From the NCBI GenBank assembly GCA_009760885.1, contig CM019704.1, positions 16,724,929 through 16,788,928 of the forward strand: 64,000 nucleotides of DNA, in the 5' to 3' direction. Source of the stretch: Achatina immaculata (taxonomy: Eukaryota > Mollusca > Gastropoda > Stylommatophora > Achatinidae). Positions within the stretch are counted from its first letter, which is position 1, and each line of letters starts with the position of its first letter. This document shows, one piece after another, positions 45,081 to 55,264 of this stretch. Made by a program: the position numbers and the translations under genes. Under the pieces are notes generated by a model. That model was given only the letters and a program-made list of their open reading frames with translations, did no database searches and had not been told where the DNA came from.

Positions 45081-45763
45081 CAGCAGAACGTCGATTATCC
45101 GAACTAAACTGGGACCAAGGTTAATAAAATAGTTCAGATAATGATATAGTTTGGTTAATGAAATTGTTCAGACAACGAAATAGTTCGGATAATGAAATAG
45201 TTCAGTTAATGAAATAGTTCGGATAATGAAATAGTTCAGATAATGAAATAGTTCGGATAATGAAATAGTTCGGTTAATGAAATAGTTCGGATAATTAAAT
45301 AGTTTGGATAATGAAATAGTTCGGATAATTAAACATCTATGAACGTACTCAGTGTAAGCCTAAAGTTAATTATTGAATGCAAGCGTATTAGTGCTGCATT
45401 TGAAATGTGATAACTGATTAAAAATAACTGTGTAATAACAAAATGTTTTGAAGTAACAATACATGTTTATTATATAAATATACATGTACTGATTTATATC
45501 TTTTGTATATGTAGTTTCAGTTGTCAAATTTCCTTTTTACATAAACAGAAAAGAAGAAGAATAATAAATAAACAATACTTTCCTGACATTAGTATTCGAA
45601 TAAACTCTTTTGGACAGAAACCTATAAGACATTTTTTTTTTTGCACTCAGAGCTACACATTTATTATTGTTATTATGATTATTTTTATTATTAATTATTA
45701 TTATTATTATTGGTGCAGCAGTGTTTCGGATAACTGACAGTTCGGATAATGGGCGTTCTCCTG
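45081..45763. mobile_element. pogo/Tigger-like MITE, 683 bp
   Basis: The left end CAGCAGAACGTCGATTATCC continues GAAC; the complement of the right end is CAGGAGAACGCCCATTATCC then GAAC. This is the CAGTAGAACCTCGATTATCC-type terminus of pogo/Tigger elements. TA flanks both ends (45079-45080, 45764-45765). No transposase frame, so it is non-autonomous. The left interior has expanded into a minisatellite and the right interior is AT-rich with (TTA)n. Confidence 0.9.
45105..45340. repeat. ~17-bp minisatellite inside the pogo-like MITE
   Basis: The unit is GTTCGGATAATGAAATA (with TTCAG and GGTTAATG variants), ~13 copies. The motif is the element's own subterminal TTATCCGAAC on the opposite strand, so the array is an expansion of MITE sequence. 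Confidence 0.9.
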
Positions 45764-45944
45764 TATTTGTTCATGTTTTGCGACTCTTGAACGCCTGAAG
45801 TGTTATCGTATGTTGCTCTTACGTTAAGTAACTTTGGCCACCCGTATCGTACACAGAGTTATGTGCAGGACAGTTGGAGACGGTGAGACAAAATATCCCT
45901 GTTTAAAAAAAAAATTTACGGGGTTACGAACATACGAATAAAAT

Positions 45945-46235
45945 GGGAATGGAACTGATTATGAAAGCTAAACGAAGAAACTAGAGGGAATTGTGGATAC
46001 AAAGCAGCTATAGAGAGCTGCGGATATAAAGAAACGAAATAGAACTGTGGATATAAAGAAACTTTAGAGAATTGTGGATACAAGGCAGCTATAGAGAATT
46101 ATGGATACAATTAAACTGGAGAGTATTGTAGATAAAAAGAAACTAAAGAGAATTGCAGATACAAATAATCTTAACTGAACTGCGAATACAAAGAAACTAG
46201 ACAGAAATAGAGAGAACTAGGGATAGATAGATACA
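45945..46235. repeat. Degenerate ~30-bp tandem repeat
   Basis: Loosely repeated AGAGAATTGTGGATACAAAG and AAACTAGAGAATTG-like units, about nine copies, followed by a short (GATA)/(GACA) run. Confidence 0.75.
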
Positions 46236-46815
46236 TAGACAGACAAACAGACAGCTGGATTTAAATCTAATACAATCCTCCAGAAACCAGGCATACCTGA
46301 TTTGAAGCAGTTATATTATGAAAGTAAGCACATTCTATCCAGGCAACATTAACTCAGTACATGCTTATGAGAAGCCACAGTCAAAAACTTGTAATCATGC
46401 CCTATTCAGAAAATGTATAGCGCTGACACGCTCAATCAGCTTTCTTATAGCAGAGAGAGTTTCTGTCGATTAAGCGCCTTTACGTGTGTGTGTGTGTGTG
46501 TAAAAAGAAAACCTGTTTTTATTTCTCTTTTATGCCTCAGATGCGGAAAAGAGGGGAAGAAGATGCGTGCATGTTGCAGAAGACTGGAAAGATTTCATTA
46601 TTTTTCATTTGCAACGAGGTGTAAAGCGACAGGACAATGCGCAGTGGGAGTTTAAAATAACGTGGTTTAATGAGACCGTAATGATAACATTTGAAGGGGC
46701 GGTAATTATCACTGTACTTTGGACGAGTTCGTAAGTGCCCCAGTCTTTTCAGTGTGAGACGAGCCTTAGCATGGTACACTGAATCTGTAGCACTTACCAA
46801 ATCTGTAAACCAGCG

Positions 46816-46817
<2 letters not shown>
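46236..46817. other. Low-copy DNA
   Basis: Contains (GT)n at ~46484-46501. Frames up to 87 codons with no motif. Confidence 0.4.
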
Positions 46818-46871
<54 letters not shown>

Positions 46872-46960
46872 TTATCTGGTACAGGCAGGTTAACGCAGAA
46901 ATGGCTTGAAATCAGGAGTAAAAGAATCATCATCACCATCATCATCATCATCATCATCTC
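46818..46960. repeat. (GA)n and (ATC)n microsatellites
   Basis: (GA)n at 46818-46868 and (CAT)n at ~46927-46957, separated by unique DNA. Confidence 0.92.
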
Positions 46961-47163
46961 CGTAGTTGTAGTAGTCTCTTGTTATGTGGTCTATGAATCA
47001 AATAACGTGAGCTGAAGATGTTTTCAGCCAAAACCTGTTGTCTTTTGTGAACATTAAAAGAAAAAAGTTCTACAGCATAACTTGTCAGCTACAGGTCTGC
47101 AAATGCGTCATGAAGATGGAGATGGGGGGGGTGGGGGTGGGGGAGGGGAAATATGCCTAGAAT

Positions 47164-47371
47164 CAGTGATCCCCAACCTGTTGCCCGCTGAGAATTATCA
47201 GGTGGCTCGGGACTACGCTATCGATCTGATGCTCAGTGGCCATTCATTTCATGAAAACATTTCAGGGGTCATGCCATTGTTATACTGCGTAAACACGCTG
47301 TTGGTGCGAGACTTGCACAAGTAGTTGGGGGAAAAGTGGTTCTTAGATGTGAAAAAAGGTTGGGATCATCG
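47164..47371. mobile_element. hAT-like element (pairing of ends uncertain)
   Basis: The left end is CAGTGATCCCCAACCTGTTG. A candidate right end at 47371 has complement CGATGATCCCAACCTTTTTT. The terminus at 48000 (complement CAGTGGTTCTCAACTT) matches the left end about as well, so the true element could instead be 47164-48000 with the foldback repeat nested inside. No clear 8-bp target duplication supports either. Confidence 0.5.
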
Positions 47372-47473
47372 ATCTGATGTGATTTATTAATATCAATTGA
47401 CACATGAGTGTAGAGGAGCCGTTACGGATGATTTTCACTGGCTTCAGGTGTCGGTGACCAAATAAAGTTGAGT

Positions 47474-47908
47474 GTATAAAACAGGAAAAAGTAGGAGCAG
47501 CTTTATTACTTAACGATTACAAAGTTGTGACGTTTCAGCGTGAGCCTTAATCATACAAAAACATACAGGACGAAGAAGTAGAGAGAGGAGATAAAGTATA
47601 GATTCACATGAATGCTATTTAAAATTTTTTTTTAAATTTTTTTCTAAAGAGTATTTAGCTGTATATTGTAAGGTGTGGCTTGTCCGGCGGTGTGTGTCCG
47701 TCACACCTTACAATTTACAGCTAAGTACTCTTTAGGAAAAAAAAATTTTTTTTAAATTTTAAATAGCATTCATGTGAATCTATACTTTATCTCCTCTCTC
47801 TACTTCTTCGTCCTGTATGTTTTTGTATGATTAAGGCTCACGCTGAAACGTCACAACTTTGTAATCGTTAAGTAATAAAGCTCCTCCTACTTTTTCCTGT
47901 TTTATACA
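47474..47908. repeat. 435-bp foldback palindrome
   Basis: The left arm (TGTATAAAACAGGAAAAAGT..., from 47474) and right arm (...ACTTTTTCCTGTTTTATACA, to 47908) are inverted copies of ~205 bp around a loop of ~24 nt near 47679-47702 (arm tips TAAGGTGTG / CACACCTTA). A few arm differences (GTATTTAG vs GTACTTAG, GGAGCAGC vs GGAGGAGC) show this is not a simple read artefact. Each arm has ATGATTAAGGCTCACGCTGA then AACGTC, resembling the CTGATGA...GAAACGTC core seen in hammerhead-bearing retroelement termini. No coding capacity. It could be a foldback transposon, or paired inverted termini of a Penelope-like element. Confidence 0.9.
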
Positions 47909-47984
47909 TTCTATTATCACAGCTTTACTGCAGTGTTTCGTGTATAGTTATATACTTATACACTAATTACTGTGTTGGTAAATA

Positions 47985-48000
47985 AAGTTGAGAACCACTG
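47985..48000 (-). mobile_element. hAT-type terminus
   Basis: The complement reads CAGTGGTTCTCAACTT, a typical hAT end. AAATAAAGTTGAG occurs here and also at ~47460-47472 just left of the foldback repeat. Confidence 0.5.
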
Positions 48001-48096
48001 ATCTTGAGCTCTAGTTAAAGTGAATCGTACGATTAATATGTAGGTCTTCTATTCATAAGTTCAGCTCTGTATACCTATAAATCCTAGAGAGGATGT

Positions 48097-48343
48097 AAAG
48101 TAAAGGTAATCCTCTCATGCCTTAGAGGCACATAAGGATGTAACGTTAGTGCCCATATTTTCCTTGACCTGTCAGCACACTAGAGGGTGATATGATCAGT
48201 GTCACGCCTGGCCGCCTTTCCTTCCCCAACTCCAGAAGAAATCGGGTACCCATTTCTACAGCTGGGTGACTGGGGTTCCGGCCCCCCGACCTTCGCCATG
48301 AGAGATCAGTGCACTAACCACTTCGCCACTCAGACAACCGAGA
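48097..48343 (-). mobile_element. SINE1 copy (tRNA-derived)
   Basis: About 90 percent like 51049-51304: plus-strand GTAATCCTCTCATGCCTTAG, CTTGACCTGTCAGCACACTA, GAGGGTGATATGATCAGTGT, GGGTACCCATTTCTA, CCCCGACCTTCGCCATGAGA, CTAACCACTTCGCCACTCAG. The B box is damaged (GGTTCCGGCCCCCC in place of GGATTCGAACCCCC on the plus strand). It abuts LINE X2 head to head. Confidence 0.9.
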
Positions 48344-49150
48344 GAAGATGTAGACAAAGAATAGTACGATGCCATAACAATTGAAAGTTATGAAATACCA
48401 GAGATTAGATATGCTAATGACACATTACTGTCAACAACACAAAAAAGAATGGAAAAACTAATTATGTCAGTCCGTAAGAACAGTGAAGAGCAAAACCTCT
48501 ATCTTAATGGGAAGAAAACTAAATTGATGACAACTGACAAAACAAATAAGGCAGTTGAAATATATATCAACGAGGAAAAACTGGAAGAGGTGGAGAGTTT
48601 TGAATATATTGGATCATTAATAACTAATAATGGAAATACAATGAGGGAAATTAAAAGGAGGACATCTATCGCTCTTCAGAAAGTAAAACAATAAAGAAGC
48701 TGTGGAGATGAACAGACAGAACTACAAAAACAAAATTTTTAAGGACATGCATCTTTCCCATATCAATATATGCCTGTGAGACCTGGACACTTAACAAAAC
48801 AGCTCAGATAAACATAAATGCCTTTGAATGTAAATGCTACAGAAGAGTTCTTCAAATATCATGGACACAAAAAAGAACAAATATATCCATACTACAAGAA
48901 CTTAATATTGAAGAAGGTTGACTAGTAAAGAGGGTTAAACAGAGAAAACTTTGCACACATTAAATATCATTAGAATTTAGAGAAGACCGTCTTGGAAGGG
49001 TACACAATAGGAAAAAGAAAGAAAGGAAGACCAAGGTGAAGATGACTGGGATAAATCGTTGATAATCTGCAAATGGATCCATCATCGAGATGCCTATAGG
49101 AGAGCTGTTAGGGAGGCAAAGTTCCGCAAGGGACATGCAAATGACTGATA
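48344..49150 (+). mobile_element. LINE X copy X2, 5'-truncated
   Basis: Starts at GAGAAGATGTAGACAAAGAA, inside the RT domain relative to X1. It continues with a catalytic box read as YAND (first Asp lost), KLIMSVRKNSEEQNLYLN, EVESFEYIGSLITNNGN, IKRRTSIALQKVKQ, then a broken C-terminal region ending in TTCCGCAAGGGACATGCAAA. Roughly 90 percent like X1 and X3. Multiple stops. Confidence 0.92.
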
Positions 49151-49584
49151 CCCATAAATAATATGTACCCTATTTCCTTGACTAAAAGCCGGGTCTGAAA
49201 TAGTCGCCTGCCTTATTTAAACGTCAGTGATGGATGGGGACACAAGTAATTTTTCGAATAAACGCCGGGTCTGAAAAAAGCACTAGGTCAGTACGTCGTC
49301 TCTGTCTTTCTATGGAAAGACGTACGGTATAACCAAATATCGATGCTGCAGAACCGTAATTGACACTCTGCAAATAAATGGTTTCCTTGAATAGACGCCG
49401 GCCTTTAATAAACGCCGAACCACAACGACGGGAGCATTTATTCAAGTAAGTAAAGTATATACGTAATATAATTAATACGACGGTAAGACATCAAGTTACA
49501 AATGGCTATTTAAAAAAAAAAAGAATAAAACTCAATTCTAAAAATTTTTTTCTGATCATGCCTGTGCTCATTCGGGCACTACCG
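49151..49584. other. Low-copy DNA
   Basis: Repeated AATAAACGCCGGGTCTGAA-type phrases at ~49180-49275 and ~49395-49420 (two or three diverged copies). No gene recognised. Confidence 0.4.
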
Positions 49585-50168
49585 CCTGCTACCTAAAGAT
49601 CAAAGATAACGATATCTTTAGAAACTGCTACCTAAACATCAAACATAATAACATCTTTAGAAGCTGCTACCTAAACATCAAGCATAATGATATCTTTAGA
49701 AACTGCTACCTAAACATCACACATAACGATATCTTTAGAAACTGCTACCTAAACATCAAACATAACGACATCTTTAGAAACTGCTACCTAAACATCAAAC
49801 ATAACGATATCTTTAGAAACTGTAAAACATCAAACATACTGACTTCTTTAGAAGCTGCTACCTAAACATCAAACATAACGATATCTTTAGAAACTGTAAA
49901 ACATCAAACATACTGACTTCTTTAGAAGCTGCTACCTAAACATCAAACATAACGACATCTTTAGAAACTGTAAAACACCAAACATAACGGCTTCTTTAGA
50001 AACTGCTACCTAAACACCAAACATAACGACATCTTTAGAAACTGCTACCTTAACACCAAATATAACGACATCTTTAGAAACTGCTACCTTAACACCAAAC
50101 ATAACGACATCTTTAGAAACTGCTACCTAAACACCAAACATACCGACATCTTTAGAAACTACTAACTA
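49585..50168. repeat. 39-bp minisatellite, ~15 copies
   Basis: The unit is GAAACTGCTACCTAAACATC plus AAACATAACGATATCTTTA. Shortened units lacking CTACCT (GAAACTGTAAAACATC) occur three times, twice within an otherwise identical two-unit block, showing higher-order duplication. Confidence 0.96.
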
Positions 50169-50329
50169 CCATTTTCAACTACCCCATATCAGTTGTTATA
50201 ATTTACGGACTCTACCTCATACACGATAAAAACATTTCAATGTTTAAAATATGCCTTGAACTAAGTCAAATGAGTTTAATCTTTCATCTACTTATTACCG
50301 TTTTAAAAGCGGTGATCCTGTTTTTAAAG

Positions 50330-50396
50330 AACTAACCAGGTCTTGAAGAACTAACTATGTCTTGAAGAACTAACTATGTCTTGAAGAACTAACTAG
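50330..50396. repeat. 19-bp tandem repeat, ~4 copies
   Basis: Unit GTCTTGAAGAACTAACTAT. Confidence 0.9.
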
Positions 50397-51048
50397 GACA
50401 AAGGCGAGAGATAAATGTAAATACTGAACGACAGAGGAAAAGAGATCATTCCAACGGGGGAAATCAGACCGGATATTATGTCATTTCCTTGAGACAATAT
50501 AATGGGCCATTGTTAGCAGTGAAGGACATTTCCATCTCCGACAAGAGGAAATATTTCACACAAAAACAGTCTTCCATTTGTCAGTTTATCTTCTTTAATG
50601 GATGTTTTTTTTCAGAGTTGTTGAGGGATTTTGTCTCTGTATAAAACTTTTTTTAAAAAATCATTTCTTTCCTTATCTTCCTACAAAAGATTAAAGGGCT
50701 CTTTCGATAAACATATCTATATATATTTTTCTTCTTTATAAATCTTGTCTTGTGTTTCATGGCAACAAAGATTTTTTTGTTGTTGTTTCTTTTAAGATCC
50801 CACAGCTCCCCCAACCCTACACCCGCGCCTGCCCCCCCCCCCCCCACCTTTGTTTAAGGATCCCAAATGTTGGCCTCCAAAGAGGAAGGAAATCTTCATT
50901 GTCAGACAAGTGGAGATAACACAGCTATCAAAGGAAAGTAAACAGATACCAAAATAAAGAAAACAAGTTCCATAGACACAGACAGCAAACAAATGTAATA
51001 CATAGCTAAAGATCATGTTTTTTTTAAAAGTCATAATAATATATATAA
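50397..51048. other. Low-copy DNA
   Basis: C-run at 50832-50845. Nothing recognised. Confidence 0.4.
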
Positions 51049-51304
51049 TAGGTAAAGGTAATCCTCTCATGCCTTTAGAGACACATAGGGATATGGTGTT
51101 AGTGCCCATATTTTCCTTGACCTGTCAGCACACTAGAGGGTGATATGATCAGTATCACGCCTGGCTGCCTTTCCTTCCCCAACTCCAGAAGAAGTCGGGT
51201 ACCCATTCCTATAGATGGGTGACTGGGGCTCCTCCGGCCGGATTCGAACCCCCGACCTTCGCCATGAGAGACCAGTGCACTAACCACTTCGCCACTCAGA
51301 CGCC
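51049..51304 (-). mobile_element. SINE1 copy (best preserved)
   Basis: The minus strand begins GGCGTCTGAGTGGCGAAGTG (A box TGGCGAAGTGG) and has a perfect B box GGTTCGAATCC ~40 bp on. The body follows (GGGTACCCGAC, GGAAGGAAAGGCAGCC, TGATACTGATCATATCACCC, AAAATATGGGCACTAA) and ends GGATTACCTTTACC. Both internal promoter boxes look intact, so this copy could be transcribed by RNA polymerase III (inference). It lacks acceptor-stem pairing, so it is not a tRNA gene. Confidence 0.93.
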
Positions 51305-51579
51305 CAATATACATAATAACATCATAATAATAGCAAATAACAAATAACGTTAAAATGCAACAAACAATATCGTTTTATGAGGACAAGTCGGAAAGTAACC
51401 TCAAGTCAAGTGACATAACCATTAAAATAATTACAGAAGTAAGTACTCGAGGGAGAACAAAAAAGTCTTTTCATATACTTTCTGTGGTTACATCCCTTGA
51501 TTTGCGGTTACTTGTTTACTCACCCTCGTAATTAAATTATCCCCAAATGTTAATAAGCGAAACAATTATGTTGATAGCA

Positions 51580-51930
51580 AATTTCGCTGGAGACCCTGTC
51601 CATTCTGGCAATCAGCGACTCGTAGCTGACATACCGGCGTCTGGGTTGGAGAGCCATAGCTGATCAAGACCCTGTCAAACCTCTACGTTATACCCCCAGT
51701 AACGGGCATAGCGTGGATGAAGGGGTCAGGGATCACCAGAGTCCCTATGGAGGTAGAGTCTGCTAAAGGAACATCGCACACCCCCTACTTTTTAACTGGA
51801 AAAAAAATAGCTGCCACAAACAGATGTCAAGCCGACACGATGCTGTGCCTCAACACCTTTACAGCATCGGCTACACAGTACACCAGCTCGCAGTTCCAGG
51901 GAGATTGAAGACGAAGAAGAAGAAGAAGAT
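51580..51930 (+). mobile_element. Family A SINE-like repeat (copy A1, most complete)
   Basis: Contains GGCAATCAGCGACTCGTAGC, CCATAGCTGATCAAGACCCT, TACCCCCAGTAACGGGCATA, GGTAGAGTCTGCTAAAGGAA, CACACCCCCTAC, GCCGACACGATGCTGTGCCT, TTTACAGCATCGGCTACACA, CGCAGTTCCAGGGAGATTGA and a (GAA)n tail at ~51909-51930. Length ~350 bp. It holds no protein. Whether it is an independent SINE or the 3' end of a LINE cannot be decided here; a weak B-box-like GGGTTGGAGAGCC exists but no convincing A box at the right distance. Confidence 0.88.
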
Positions 51931-52139
51931 TAAAAATTAAGAGAAAACTAAAAAAATAATTTCTGTGGGCGATGAAAACGACAAACTAGTGGGAAGTAAG
52001 GATTATTTTGTATACAAAAGGTATAAATCAGTACATGTGTATCTATATAACAACGTAACATAACATAACATAACATAACGTGACAAAACATAACGTGAGA
52101 TGATGGAAGGAAGAGATTCTGACACTCACTGGGAATACT

Positions 52140-52545
52140 CACAGCGCAAAAGGAATCGTGGAAGACGGAAAAGAGAGATAGAGAATGAAGAAGACAGAAA
52201 AGAGAGATAGCGAATGAGGGAGACAGAAAAGAGAGATAGAGAATGAGGAAGACAGAACAGAGAGATAGAGAACGAGGAAGACAGAAAAGAGAGATAGCGA
52301 ATGAGGAAGACAGAAAAGAGAGATAGAGAACGAGGAAGACAGAAAAGACAGACAGAGAATGAAGAAGACAGAAAAGACAGACAGAGAATGAGGAAGACAG
52401 AAAAGAGAGACAGAAAATGAGGAAGACAGAAAAGAGAGACAGAGAATGAGGAAGACAGAAAAGACAGACAGAGAATGAGGAAGACAGAAAGGAGAGATAG
52501 AGAGAATGAGAGAGATAGAGAGAGAGAGAGAATGAGAAAGAGATA
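52140..52545. repeat. 27-bp purine minisatellite, ~14 copies
   Basis: The unit is AGAGAATGAGGAAGACAGAA plus AAGAGAG(A/C). Since 27 is divisible by three, all minus frames stay open (SLFCLPHSL repeats, up to 236 codons); not genes. It grades into (GA)n at its right end. Confidence 0.95.
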
Positions 52546-53073
52546 ACAATGTAATGTAAACGGCGACAGTTCTGCCTTGAGGTATAAAAAAAATCGCATA
52601 AAAAGTATATAAAAATACATCCCAGCATATCGCGGCACATGATAGTGTTCAACTGCACAGTTATTCCAGCCGTTATATTAACACTATTGTTCCATCTCTA
52701 TGTTTTTATTTACCCCACGCAAGACTTGTTATATTTATAAATGCAGCCACAATTCAAACGATTCCGTTTCTATTGTTGTAACCTATCACGGTTTCTGCAA
52801 CGCTTGTTTGTTATTGGTGGTAGCTTTCACACTTCCTTTCTGTTCCTGTATCCACAGTTCATATTCTTTGTACTAGCAGCTGCAGTTTCATCGATAAAGT
52901 ATCATTACCCCTGCTACTGTTATAGCGATGCTGATGTTTATCTTTTCCTGTTAGCTTCACAATATAATTAGAATTAACCAAGTTTGTGTACAGCCTAAAA
53001 ATTGTGTGAATAGAACAGGTAGGACTGGTCAGAAAATTTGTAGAACTAGTCAGTGTAAAGTTTCTCTTTAAAC
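52546..53073. other. Low-copy DNA
   Basis: A 76-codon frame at 52741 has no recognised motif. Confidence 0.4.
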
Positions 53074-53682
53074 AAGGCAGCTGATATACGTATCACTGAG
53101 GAAAAACTGAAAGAAGTGGAGAGTTTTGAATATCTTGGATCACTGCTAACTAATAATGGAGATACAGTGAGGGAAATTAAAAGGAGGACATCTATCGCTC
53201 TTCAGAAAGTAAAACAACTAAAGAATCTGTGGAGAGGAACAGACAGAACCACAAAGATAAGATTTTTAAGAGCATGCATCATTCCCATCGCAACGCTTAA
53301 CAAAATAGCTGAGAAACACATAAATGCCTTTAAATGCTTCAGAAGAGTTCTTCAAATATGGACACATAAAAAAACAAATATATCCATATTATAAGAACTT
53401 AATACCGAAGAATGTTGGCTAGTAAGGAGGATTAAACAAAGAAAACTTAAATATTTTGGACACATTAAATGTCATGATAATCTAGAGAAGACCGTCTTGG
53501 AAGGATACATAATGGGAAAAAGACAGACAGGAAGACCAAGGCGAAGATGGCTGCAAGATATCGTTGATGATCTGCAAATGGATGCATCAGCAGCAGGGCA
53601 TCGTGCTTACAACCGAGAGGCCTACAGGAGTGCTGTTAGGGAGGCAAAGTTCCGCAAGGGACATGCAAATGAATGAATATAA
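53074..53682 (+). mobile_element. LINE X copy X3, 5'-truncated
   Basis: Starts at AACAAGGCAGCTGATATACG, downstream of the RT catalytic box. It encodes EVESFEYLGSLLTNNGDTVR-like and IKRRTSIALQKVKQLKNLW, then KTVLEGYIMGKRQTGRPRRR and LQMDASAAGHRAYNREAYRS, and ends REAKFRKGHANE stop. It is the best-preserved C-terminus of the three X copies. Confidence 0.92.
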
Positions 53683-53709
53683 ACAGGATTAATATCATGA
53701 CGAAGCAAC

Positions 53710-54062
53710 AACTTCTTCTTCTTCTGTCTACCTGGAAACGCGAACTGCTATTCACTGCAGCCTGTGCGGTGAAGATGTTGAAAAACAGAATGGTGTCGGC
53801 TTGGGAGCAGGTCATGGCAGCTATTTTTTTTTCATTCCTTGAGTGCTGCTGAAAAGCAAGGGGAGGGGGTGTGCAATACTTCTTTAGCAGACTCCACCAC
53901 CATGAGGATTATGACGGCCCTGCCTCGTCAGCCAGGCTAGGCCTGTTACTAGGGGGCACGAAAGGAAAGGTGGGACAGGGTCTTGGTCAACTATGGTTCG
54001 CTAATCCTAGCATCAGCATGCCAGCCATGGGTCGCTGACCACCAAAGCAGTGTCCTCGCCCC
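53710..54062 (-). mobile_element. Family A SINE-like repeat (copy A2)
   Basis: On the minus strand: GGTCAGCGACCCATGGCTGG, CTAGGATTAGCGAACCATAG, TTGACCAAGACCCTGTCCCA, GTAACAGGCCTAGCCTGGCT, GGTGGTGGAGTCTGCTAAAG, AAGTATTGCACACCCCCTCC, CCGACACCATTCTGTTTTTC, CATCTTCACCGCACAGGCTG, then (AAG)n (plus-strand 53712-53725). Nearly full length. Confidence 0.88.
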
Positions 54063-54079
54063 CTCTCCTCCCATGAACC

Positions 54080-54150
54080 ACCCGTAGTGGCGCAGTGGTA
54101 AGTGTGTTATCCTTTCCCAGCTGGGGGGTACAGCTCAGCTCGATGTTCTT
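54080..54150 (+). mobile_element. tRNA-like SINE head, fragment
   Basis: CCGTAGTGGCGCAGTGGTAAGTG has a good A box (TGGCGCAGTGG). A B-box-like GGGGTACAGCTC follows at ~35 bp. Body unlike SINE1-3. Confidence 0.45.
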
Positions 54151-55264
54151 CTGGACATGCGAGAGTGGCGTTCAGACCTCATTCTGCAAATCTGCCTCCT
54201 CTGCCAAGAAGCTCGAACCCAGCTCTAGCACAGGAGAGTTAAACAAAAGAGCTAAACAGGAAAACAAAAGAGCTAAACTGCAAAACAAAAGAGCTAAGCA
54301 GGAAAAAAGCTTTTGGGTGCGAAGAATGACCTTAAACGACCGCACAGTTTATCTGAAATAATAAACGTAGACTTCTGGGACTACAACCATGGAGCGTAGA
54401 ATAATAATAATAATAGTAATAATAATAATAAGGTCTCTGACATCAAGTGATACTACACTGATTTAGCTACCTTACCTTACCTTACATTACTTTGGCCATA
54501 ATTGTACTCGTACTTGGATTTGTCACATTTTGTTTAAATAGTTCACTTTTCAGTAGCGTTCTTAGTTACTTTTTTTTCTTTCTTTCTTTTCTTTTCTTTC
54601 ATCGCTGTTTCTTTCTTGTTTCCCCATATCTACCAAATTTCCTCTTTCCGTTAGTAGCTCCCCACCCCCTATCTCCCACCCTTCCCCTTCTCCGCACACA
54701 CACACACACACACATATGGCTTTACTTCTTTGGCTTTTAATAACTCTATACATCCGGGGTTCTCAATCAGTGGCGAACTAGGACCACAGATTGACAGATT
54801 TTCTGACAGTAGAAATATTGATCTTTCTACATTGTAGATCAATGTTCTAACAGTCTGAGTTTGTCACTCATCGTTCTAGGGTCTCAGTCTCTCTCCTACC
54901 CCTGCCCTTCCCCGATGAAAATGTAAAAAAAAAAAAAATCACCCGAGGGAGCGGGCTATGGACGAGGGGGGGAAGTCCAGCACGGGTTAAGATCACCCGG
55001 CGTGTTTTATGCAATATGCAGGAAACTCTCTACCGTAGAAAGCGGAACAACAACACAACTCCTTCAGATCATCAGAGGAAGTACCCCCACCCTCCTCAGA
55101 CAAGTGTTTCGGCCCTTTAAACTCCTGACACTCTAAGGGGGGTGGGCCCCTCTGGGTCATGACTCCCAGAGGTCTTGTGAGTTGTCGCTTTTTTTTTTCC
55201 CAGTCCCGGGATTGAACCCATGATCTTCCAGTTGCCACTGCATGTTTTATAATTAATTTATACC
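54151..55264. other. 1.1 kb mostly low-copy DNA
   Basis: A 20-bp tandem (AAAGAGCTAAACAGGAAAAC, ~4 units) at 54236-54305; (AAT)n at ~54400-54432; (CA)n at 54694-54713; a possible diverged SINE head on the minus strand near 55190-55250 (B-box-like GGGTTCAATCCC). No gene recognised. Confidence 0.45.

Noticed and set aside
51230..51300. tRNA gene on the minus strand with perfect B box GGTTCGAATCC
   Set aside because: No acceptor-stem complementarity, and the same head plus a conserved body occurs at several loci, so it is a SINE head.
51948..52658. 236-codon frame with apparent transmembrane LFCLPHSLSLFSV segments
   Set aside because: 27-bp purine array read on the minus strand; hydrophobic CT-rich repeats mimic membrane helices.
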